Assembly: GCF_000313135.1 (NCBI RefSeq) | Contig: NW_004457518.1 | Span: 310,322-325,091, forward strand | Reading direction: 5' to 3' | Origin: Acanthamoeba castellanii str. Neff | Taxonomy: Eukaryota > Discosea > Longamoebia > Acanthamoebidae | DNA: 14,770 bases | Part shown: piece by piece, positions 1-6,844 of the stretch | Numbering within the stretch: the first letter of the stretch is position 1 | Layout: the number at the start of each line of letters is the position of its first letter | Translations under genes and position numbers: made by a program | The notes under the pieces: model-generated | Told to the model about the DNA's origin: nothing | What the model saw: only the letters and a program-made list of their open reading frames with translations | Database searches by the model: none

Positions 1-758
1 CCTGGACCAAGGCCGGCGCCGGCGATGAGTCCGACCAAAAGTCGCTCCCTTCCATATTGTGATCGTTGCTGTTGCTGTTGACGTAAAGGTTGAGCTTCCC
101 ACGATTGTCGCGCTGGTAGTCCACCACATCGTCGTCGCTGCTCTCGTCCGCTGCATCAGCGAAGATCTCATGTCGCTGTTATCAGCACACGACACACACG
201 ACACGCACACGACACGCACACGACACGCACGACGCACGACACGCACACGACATATGACACTTGTTGAGAATTCAAGAATGCTGTGTGCGGTGTGTGCGGT
301 GTACGTACCAGGTGGGCGTCGGGCGTGGGTAGCGGGTGGTGGGTGAGGTCGCGCGAAGGCAGCGACTGCGGAAACGTGTCCATCTCAAAGTCCAGCGAGG
401 AGGCTGTGGCCATCTCGTTGAGGCTGAGGCGGTCGGAGTCGTTGTAGCGCAGGGAGCGCGGGGGCAGGGCGGGCGGGCCGCCACCTCCGATGGTGGAGGG
501 GAGGGGCGAGGCGTCGAAGCCAAAGTCGATGTCCCACATGGGGAGGGCCGCGGGGGTGGCAAAGGCGAACGACGAGGAGGGCGGGGCGGAAGCCTCGGTG
601 AGCTGGCGCTCGAGGAGCGAGGGGCCGTCGAGGGCGAGCTGCTCGCTCGTGCCCAGCCCGAACCACGAGTCCACCATGGCGCTGCCCCGCGCCGTGAGCC
701 GCCCCACTAGGCCCGGCCCCTGGTCTGGTCGCGCGTCCCACCCGTGGAGGTAGTCCAT
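1..758 (-). CDS. Unrecognised protein, 5' part (two exons, runs off left edge)
   Basis: I do not recognise this protein. Exon 1 is 309-758 and exon 2 is 175 to at least 1, joined by a GTACGT..AG intron (176-308) that keeps frame in phase 0. The start is the ATG at 758, giving MDYLHGWD. About 208 residues are visible. The first 150 are rich in Pro, Gly, Ser and Leu with no clear domain; the second exon opens with an acidic patch (ADESSDDD) and then an Asn/Ser-rich stretch. No signal peptide or membrane segment is apparent. The frame stays open through GC-rich sequence, and exon 2 resumes cleanly after a GTGTCGTG-repeat intron, which supports a real gene. The intron is nearly all simple repeat, so reading straight through it gives a low-complexity tail and an early stop. 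The rest of the gene lies outside the window. Confidence 0.65.
176..308 (-). repeat. Intron filled with CACGACAC-type simple repeat
   Basis: Between 186 and 255 the plus strand is an irregular run of CACACGACAC and CACGACGCACG units. In the sense of the host gene it reads GTGTCGTG. It occupies most of the first intron of the left-edge gene. Similar units recur in other introns of this window. Confidence 0.85.
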
Positions 759-1139
759 CTTTTGTCTCTATGTTTTATTTCTATGAATTTACGTTTTGAG
801 TTGTTGCTGTGGAGGAGAATGAAGATGAAGTGGCTGAAGATGTGAGGTGTGTTCCTTTATCTATTGGGGGGTTGATGGAGAAAGGTGTGGGGGTGGGGGA
901 CTTGAAACCGTCCGTGTTGCCTGGGGGCGTTCCATGTTAAAAAAGGCAACACACCCCAAAGAAGGAAAAACGTAGCGGCATCACCGCGCAAACAACAACA
1001 AGAAGAGAGAATGCAGTATGTACATCGGCTACGTAGCCACACCACTTCATGAGGCGCCCATCGCCCTGAGGATGATGGACGAAGAGGCACGGGGCGAAGA
1101 TAAGTGTGAGTCGACCTGGGCGGGTTTGCAGAACAGGGC
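759..1139. other. Intergenic spacer, left-edge gene to LYRM1 (381 bp)
   Basis: This spacer should hold the promoter and leader of the left-edge gene (start 758) and the 3' end of LYRM1 (stop 1140). It is less GC-rich than the coding parts near 760-860. I see no credible reading frame on either strand. It contains a perfect 12-base palindrome at 1027-1038 (GGCTACGTAGCC). No canonical TATA box or clear AATAAA close to the LYRM1 stop was found. Confidence 0.6.
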
Positions 1140-1589
1140 TCAATCGTCGAAGAGAGGGTGGCTGGGTGTGTGGTAGCGTGGTGCCTCGCCGAACGAGATC
1201 TGGCCGCGGCGGTAGTCGTCGGCGCTGGTGCCTGGGGGCAGGTTGCTCGTTCGCTGATAGGGGATGCCGTAGTGTTCGGCGATCTCCACGCGTCCTTCAG
1301 CCTCTTGCAGCTGTGTGGTCAATTGGTGAGGTGCAGATTTGGGGGGGGGTAATAATAGTATATAATTGGGCAGTGTACGTACCAATCGCTGGACCTCTTG
1401 TGGGTCAGTCTCGTACATGTGTTGATGGAAGAGCGTACGCGCCTCCTCGAGGATGTACTCACGCTCCTTGGGCGTTTGCGCGGGGTTGCGCGCTTCCCAT
1501 GTGTTGCCCAGCCGCACCACTCGCTTGTACAAATCGCGCACCGCAGCACGCGAGCTCGCTCCTCCCATCATGGCGGCACTCCTCTTCAT
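1140..1589 (-). CDS. LYRM1: LYR-motif protein, LYRM1-like
   Basis: Two exons (1383-1589 and 1140-1310) joined by a GTACGT..CAG intron of 72 bases give a 125-residue protein, the usual size for LYRM1. LYR proteins are small basic helical proteins, mostly mitochondrial, that bind the acyl carrier protein and help assemble Fe-S or respiratory complexes. The N-terminal helix carries the motif as L-Y-K (VRDLYKRVVRL) rather than L-Y-R. Helix 2 has the family signature EYILEEARTLF. The spliced join yields EVQRLLQEAEGRVEIAEHY followed by GIPYQR and NLPPG, which matches the LYRM1 subfamily closely. The first ATG at 1589 was chosen; two more Met codons follow at residues 7 and 8. The gene starts only 88 bases downstream of the WASP stop codon. 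The intron has no stop in frame, so a retained form would also be translatable. Confidence 0.9.
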   Translation of the reverse strand: MKRSAAMMGGASSRAAVRDLYKRVVRLGNTWEARNPAQTPKEREYILEEARTLFHQHMYETDPQEVQRLVRTLPNYILLLPPPKSAPHQLTTQLQEAEGRVEIAEHYGIPYQRTSNLPPGTSADDYRRGQISFGEAPRYHTPSHPLFDD

Positions 1590-1612
1590 CTTGCTGCTAC
1601 GATTCTATCAAT

Positions 1613-1618
1613 TTTAAT
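1613..1618 (-). other. Possible poly(A) signal (ATTAAA) for WASP
   Basis: On the minus strand this reads ATTAAA, 60 bases after the WASP stop and 24 bases before the LYRM1 ATG. In so compact a spacer it is the only poly(A)-like hexamer. It is short enough to be chance. Confidence 0.3.
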
Positions 1619-1677
1619 GTAGGCTGATCCAGCAAATTCGTACTGCATGCTTGCCTTTTGTCGACCAAAATTCCATT

Positions 1678-3420
1678 CTACGCAGACCACTCGTCGTCTG
1701 AGTCCAGCTCATCGTCAGGGTCGTCCTTGATCGCGCCGCGCCTGGCCGCCATCGCCGCGGCTAGGGTGTTGGCCAGCGAGTTGCCCTGGACCTCGTCCAG
1801 GTCCTTCAGGTCCGGCATACCGCCGCCCGCCACCGCCTCGGTCGCGCTGCGCAGCTTGGCCGTCTGCAGGCCCGCAAGCAGGCCGCCGCTCGGGCCGCCG
1901 CCGGCGCCCATGGTCGGAGGAGGCGGAGGGCCGGGGGCGGGGATGCCGGGCGGCGGTGGGCCGGGAAAGGTCGGGGCCGGGGGAGGGGGCGGACCGCCGC
2001 CGGGCGGGGAAGGCGGTGGCGGGGCGCCGGGGCCGGCCGGAATGGGGGGCGGGGGCGGCGGGCCTCCGGAGAAGGAGGGCGAGCCGTAGCCCGGGGCACT
2101 TGGTATGGGCGGCGGCGGGGCGAGGGCGGGGCGCTGGGGAATCGCGGGAGCGGCGGTGGGGTTCATGCCCATGGTGGCTTCCGCCACCGTGTCCATGATG
2201 AACTTGGCCGTGTCGCCTGCACACACCGCACACGGTCAGCGCTCGACCACCCATCTCACCAGATTATCAAGTGGTGTAGCGCACCATTGCGCAGTTCGCT
2301 CTTCGTGACGCCGGCGGCTTGGAACAGCTTGCGCCACTCGGGCGGGATGTTGCGGATCTCGAAGCCGTTGGTGTGATCCCAGCCTGCAGGAGAGGTGGTT
2401 ACGGGGGTCATGGTCAACCTCAAACGATGGGCATCGAAGACAAGCGCGGGCGTTACCGATGTGTGAGGCGTGACGGAAGTTGGTGGGACCGCTGAGCGAG
2501 TAGTTGGCTGCAAGGCAACAACACAACAAGACGTGTTAGAGTTGATGGTTACTGAGGAAAACGTGCGCTGTGGTTCGGTAGGTACCACTCTCGTCGGCTT
2601 CCGCTGTGATACCCAGGCGGGAGGTGATATTGCTGAACCAGCCCTTCTTCTTTGTTTCCTTGCCCTTCCCCTGCGACTTTGGGTTGGTGTTGCTGCCGCT
2701 GCCTCCGCCGCCGCTGCCTCCGCTGTCGAGCGACCCCGGCGGACTCGGCCCCGTACCCCTCATCGTAGCCGTTCCGGCTGCAGTGGCGGCACACAAGCAC
2801 AGGGTGAGATGGCGTGACAATTTGTTACGCTGTGGTGAGCGCAAGTGAGGGAAAGCGAGCGTACGGTTACGAGGTGAGAGTGGAGGTCGACTGAGGACGG
2901 GGGCGCTCAAGCTCGATGTCGAGGCGGACATGCCGCCCCCGCCCATCGGCGGGGTTTGGAGGCGAGGCGGAGGCACACCGCTGGTGGAATGCGCGAGCTG
3001 CGCCGGGGCGCCAGGGTGAAGGGAGGCGTTGTTGTTGTTGTTGTGGGGGACGGGACTGGGAGCGGGCATACGGAGCCGCACATCGACGACGGCGTTGTAT
3101 AGGACGCGGGCGTCTTGCTCGTCGGCGAAGGAAAGCCCCACTACGGCCTTGTGGCCCTCGAAGGTGTGGAAGAAGGGAGCGGGGCTGCTGTAGACGATGT
3201 TGTCGTAGAGCTCGTGCTCCCAGATGGGAGTTCCCCGGTCCAGGTCGACCAGGCGCAGGAAGTGGCTGTCCCTTTCGGCCACCAGCGCCAGGCCGCCCCA
3301 TTTGCCCTCGTAGCACCATCCACCGTTGTTGGTTGTGTAGAGACGCGCTACCGCAATCGCCTTCACGTTTCCGCCAACTACGCGACGCACGGTGCCTTTC
3401 TCTCCATCTGTTAAGCTCAT
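1678..3420 (-). CDS. WAS: WASP, Arp2/3-activating actin nucleation factor
   Basis: Five exons (2865-3420, 2586-2777, 2457-2507, 2285-2383, 1678-2216) encode 478 residues, the usual WASP size. WASP receives Rho-GTPase and lipid signals and activates the Arp2/3 complex at membranes. Domains in order: WH1/EVH1 at about 1-115 (LWxxELY-like WEHELYDNIVYSSPAPFFHTF); Gly/Ser linker; basic stretch KGKETKKKGW; CRIB at about 254-269 (LSGPTNFRHASHIGWD) continuing into the autoinhibitory GBD; polyproline at about 318-407; one WH2 at 411-428 (GLLAGLQTAKLRS); central helix at 445-463 (NSLANTLAAAMAARRGAIK); acidic end at 464-478 with the key Trp (DDEWSA). The ATG at 3420 is used; the frame stays open upstream only to a TTG. 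The GBD exon must end at GTGCGC (2284) to stay in frame, giving LRNGDTAKFIMDTV, which aligns with the family. Confidence 0.95.
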
Positions 3421-3642
3421 CCTTGACCAGGTGCCCTGTATCTCTGTCAACGTTCTTGATTCTTCTGCACGCCTTTTATGTGGGACTTGTGGAGTGAAAA
3501 GGCGTCAGTCGGCAGAAAACAAAGAAAGGCCGGAAAAGGGCGAACGAAGAGATTGGATTGAAATTATTTACGTTTTTGAAGAAGATGGCCACAGTACATA
3601 CAGAAAGAGGAGGTGAAAGGAGGATAGGTGACGTAGTAGCGA
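3421..3642. other. Intergenic spacer, WASP to SGF29-like gene (222 bp)
   Basis: A short spacer holding the WASP promoter and the 3' end of the SGF29-like gene. No other gene fits. Part of a short inverted repeat at its right end (3631-3648) extends over the SGF29 stop codon. Confidence 0.6.
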
Positions 3643-4883
3643 CTACGTGTTGGACACCTTGCTTCGTTCGTTGAGGATTGCCCCCATCCTCTTCATCTTC
3701 TTCCCCAGCACTCCACAAAATTGATACCGGTTGTTGAACACGGCGGCGGAAACTGGCGTATGGTGATGGGGCGGCTGATGCTCTCGGTCAGGGCTGATCG
3801 AACGATTGCTGCTGGTGCCGTTGAGATGGAAGGTGGAGCCCACCGTCGTCGTGCCGTTGGCACCCAACGACTTGGCGTACGGAGAAGAGGTGGAAGAAGT
3901 CGAGGTAGAAGCTGAAGAGATCGGCGAGAAGGGCGAAGTTTCCATTACGTTTCGAGATGGTGGATGATGCTGGTCCTCTTCCATTTTCATCATTCGCGGT
4001 TTCTTGTGGGGTGGCTGTTCTGGTGGCGAGGCATTGAATCGCTGGTGTGGTCGAGGCTCGTCGTAGACTGCATGACAAAGGTAAAATGGATGAGATGGCC
4101 GCCTTCCTTGCGGTGAAGGAGGGGGGGCTTACCATCTGTTGGTGGAGAGTGGAGAGGAGAAGAACTGCCGTTGATGGCCGAGGTGAATGGTCGCTTGGGC
4201 ACCTTAGATCTTCGTTTTGGCTTCTGAATTGAAGACGAAGAGATCAGTCTCCGCGGAAGACCGTTACGACAGTTGGTAAGGCTGGATGGACGTCGACTGC
4301 GCACCTTTACAATCTTCATCGAGTCGATTTCGTAGACCTCGTCGTCGCCGTTAAATCGCAGCCATATCGTACTTGTCTGCACAGAATCAAATGGAGGTTC
4401 AATGAGCCTGTCATTGACAGGGAAAGCGAGGGGGGGGATCTACCTTCTCCATATCGTCGGTGTTCACAATTGTGGCCTCGTAGAACATGGAGGACCACTC
4501 CTCCGTGTCGGGGATGTACCAAAGAGACAGTACGCGGTCTCCTGGCATCAAGGGATCCCTCAGATCGCGAGGAAACCGGATTACTTTGTGGTGCGGGATG
4601 GTCCAAGACTTCATCTTCTTATTCTCGGGGAACTCGTCCTTCACGACGTATCTGGAAAGGCCCGATCAGAAGGAACAAGTTAGCAGCTGGAGCCTCTCTA
4701 GAATCATCAATCGACTTGAAGAAGAGGGGCGCTTTACGTCATTTCGTCTTCATTCCAGGAGACGACCGAGGCCACAATCCACTCTTGTTTTCGCTTGGTG
4801 TAGGGCACCTGGGCAGCTACGGTCTGGCCGCGAGGCAGCCAGGCGATGATGTGATCATTAATGCGGGTGTTCGTGTCTAGCAT
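3643..4883 (-). CDS. SGF29: SGF29-type tandem tudor protein
   Basis: Four exons (4738-4883, 4444-4651, 4133-4376, 3643-4067) give 340 residues. SGF29 is the SAGA/ATAC subunit that reads di- and trimethylated H3K4 through a C-terminal double tudor fold. Residues about 19-140 follow that fold: GQTVAAQV, WIVASVVSW, TYVVKDEF, IPHHKVIRFP, GDRVLSLWY, MFYEATIV and IWLRFNGDDE. The aromatic positions usually forming the methyl-lysine cage appear as Trp/Tyr (LSLWY), Tyr (MFYEA) and Phe (LRF). Basic clusters follow (RSRRPSS, KPKRRSKVPKRP), likely nuclear signals, and then a Ser/Thr/Pro/His-rich tail to residue 340. Unlike typical SGF29 (N-terminal coiled coil, tudor at the end), this protein starts almost at the tudor and has a long disordered tail. 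The ATG at 4883 is the first in frame found; an unseen upstream exon cannot be excluded. Confidence 0.85.
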
Positions 4884-5382
4884 TTTCGGCTTCCGTCTAC
4901 GTGATGCCGCTGTGCGGGCTCAGAAGCCGCGGGTGGGAGGCCAGGAAGTAAATGAGGAGGAACGGGATGATGATGTCGATGGGGGGAAGGTTCAGCGGTC
5001 CGTCGGCATGGCCGTCTGTCGTCTTCACGGTTGGGGAGGCAGACAGTGCCGTCTGCTCTTTGGTGCTTTTGTCGACAACGAAAAAGAGAAAATCGCGGCG
5101 GTTGGCCAGCCCTTCTGTCGGCAAATTTTCCCTCCTTTTTCTCCCCACAAGCGCGTGCGATTGAGAGAAATGTTTTTGGGAAATGTATTTTCTTGTTGTG
5201 GAGAGCTTCGCAAAAGCAACAAAACGACAAATAAGCCTTCCGTCAGCGGCCGCATTGCCAAGAGGGTGAAGGTGGGCAGGAGGGAGGGTGGTGGGTAGAA
5301 AGAGACCTATGCACAGGTGTGGCCCGGGCATCACCAAGCCTCGCCGGCGTCTGGATGATGGCCTCGGGGGGCTGGCGGCGGC
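4884..5382. other. Intergenic spacer, SGF29-like to KDKK-tract gene (499 bp)
   Basis: The longest spacer of the window. It should contain the SGF29 promoter and the 3' end of the KDKK-tract gene. It is less GC-rich than the flanking genes around 5080-5230. A minus-strand frame of 146 codons (4897-5337) is open but has no recognisable domain and is not counted as a gene. Confidence 0.5.
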
Positions 5383-6514
5383 CTACTGCAGGTCGACCTC
5401 CTCCTTGGAGCGCAGCCTGGTGAGCTTCCTCAGGTCGTTGACGCTCCTCCAGCCAGACTGCAGCAATCACCACGTCGACCACACCACCAATTCGTCAGCC
5501 GAGGGGTGAGATGATGCACGCGTCGTGCGTTGTGTGCGGCACGCGGTGGCCGTCGGCGTACCTGAGCGCACTGCCTCTCGAGAGGGCGGAAGGCGCGGAG
5601 GCAGTACTCGCCGGTGCGGTGGTGGAGGCACTCGTCCATCTTGGCCAGGTACTGCGACCAGCACTGCTCGCTCTTGAGGGCGTGGGTGCTGGCCTTCCTC
5701 AGCAGGGTGCACTGGGCGTCACTGTTGCAACAATGACCAAGACGCCCAAGTCAACACCACACGTCGAGAAGAAATGAAAGAGAGAAAGAGAAAGTGGGAG
5801 CTGTACAGCTTGGTCTCCTTGACGTCGGGCTCGCTGCCTTCGGTGTAGAGCAGCATGCACGGGGCGAAGTTGCTGACGCTGGCCTCGCGCCTGTGCAGCA
5901 GTTTCTCTGTGGATTGGAACGAAGAGAAAGATGGAAGATGGACCACGGCGAGAGATAAGCAGCTGCGGTGGAGGAGGTGGTGCGCGGGGGCAAGGTGTAG
6001 GGCCTGAAAGGGGGATACCTCTGACTTCCTGGAGCCTGGTGCGCACGTAGCGGGTCTCGTCCTCGTCGAAGTCGTACTCCTTGCCTTCGGCGCTGGCCTC
6101 CTTGCTGAGGCTCCACTCGGCAGGCCTCCAGGGCTGCTCCTTGTAGCCCTCCTTGTACTTCTTCTTGTCCTTCTTGTCCTTCTTCTTATGCTTCTTGTCC
6201 TTCTTCTTGTCCTTCTTGCTCTTCTTCTTGTCCTTCTTGCTCTTCTTCTTTTTCTTGTCCTTCTTCTTGTCCTTCTTGCCCTTCTTCTTCTTTTTATCCT
6301 TCTTGTCCTTCTTCTTGTCTTTCTTCTTGTCTTTCTTGTCCTTCTCGTCCTTGAAGATCTTGCGCAGGTCCTCGCGATCGACGTAGTCGGTGACCCCGAA
6401 CGATGCCAGCTGGCGCGAGTGGCTGATGATGGCCTGCACCTGCTGGTCCGAGAAGGTCCTCGCCAGGCACTGCGAGGTCAGGTCCTCCAGCTCTTCAATC
6501 GTAGGAAGAGACAT
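5383..6514 (-). CDS. Lysine-rich (KDKK-tract) protein with Cys-containing C-terminus
   Basis: I do not recognise this gene. Four exons (6019-6514, 5807-5906, 5562-5721, 5383-5457) join in frame to 276 residues. Residues 1-51 look helical and acidic/mixed (IEELEDLTSQCLARTFSDQQ). Residues 52-121 are almost only Lys and Asp in KKDKK units. A linker with WRPAEWSLSKEAS follows, then a conserved-looking C-terminal part with NFAPCMLLYTEG and six cysteines. The last four are spaced C-x10-C-x8-C-x10-C (from CWSQYLAKMDEC), preceded by one 15 residues before. This resembles the paired-cysteine helices of small mitochondrial intermembrane-space proteins, but the spacing is not the standard twin CX9C, so I infer no function. 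No membrane segment. The ATG at 6514 starts MSLPTIEE; the stop TAG is at 5383. Confidence 0.8.
6152..6361 (-). repeat. Coding low-complexity repeat (AAG/GAC units)
   Basis: The sense strand is a run of AAGAAGGAC-like units encoding about 70 residues of KKDKK. Lysine is almost always AAG, so the tract is repetitive at DNA level as well as in protein. Confidence 0.9.
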
Positions 6515-6844
6515 CTTCTATCTTCTATCTGCTGTTGCTGTTTCTTTTCTTCTTTTTCAACAGATCTGTTGTTGCCTGTTGTGTCGCTCTACTCGCCGTG
6601 GATGCGCGGTGTGTAGTGTCTTGTAGTGTAGCTTAGGGGGGAAGATAAGAAAAAAGAAGAGGCGAACGATACTGGGGGTCTGGCCAGCTGCCAGGGTTGC
6701 CTCTCTCCCACGATTGGCCTGCGGATGGTCGACACAAAGTTGACCACAAACACCAGAAACTTCCCAGTTACGCTACGCGTTTTGTTTTGACGCGTGCGCT
6801 ATGGCACGACACACGACGCACGACACACGACGCGAGCTCCGTGT
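6515..6844. other. Intergenic spacer, KDKK-tract gene to PP2C (330 bp)
   Basis: Contains the leader and promoter of the KDKK-tract gene and the 3' end of the PP2C gene. A perfect 14-base palindrome (CAACAGATCTGTTG, 6558-6571) lies 44-57 bases upstream of the ATG. A CCAAT pentamer on the sense strand is at 6713-6717, about 200 bases upstream. A small CACGACAC-repeat patch at 6792-6835 follows the PP2C stop. I see no gene. Confidence 0.55.
6792..6835. repeat. CACGACAC-type repeat patch after the PP2C gene
   Basis: The plus strand reads ATGGCACGACACACGACG followed by similar units up to the PP2C stop region. In the PP2C sense it reads GTGTCGTG and would lie in the 3' untranslated region. Confidence 0.75.

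Noticed and set aside
168..308. Continuation of the left-edge protein through the GTGTCGTG repeat to a stop
   Set aside because: The tail is only Val/Cys/Arg repeat. A GTACGT donor and an ACAG acceptor with an open acidic exon beyond are more credible.
3421..3450. N-terminal extension of WASP using a TTG start
   Set aside because: Eukaryotic genes seldom start at TTG, and the ATG at 3420 lies just before the WH1 domain with A at -3.
4861..5298. Plus-strand frame of 145 codons
   Set aside because: It overlaps the SGF29 first exon in antisense and a spacer, and shows no family features.
6188..6616. Plus-strand frame with very hydrophobic Leu/Val repeats, looking like a membrane protein
   Set aside because: It is the exact antisense of the AAG/GAC lysine tract; the hydrophobicity is an artefact of reading CTT/CTC/GTC units.
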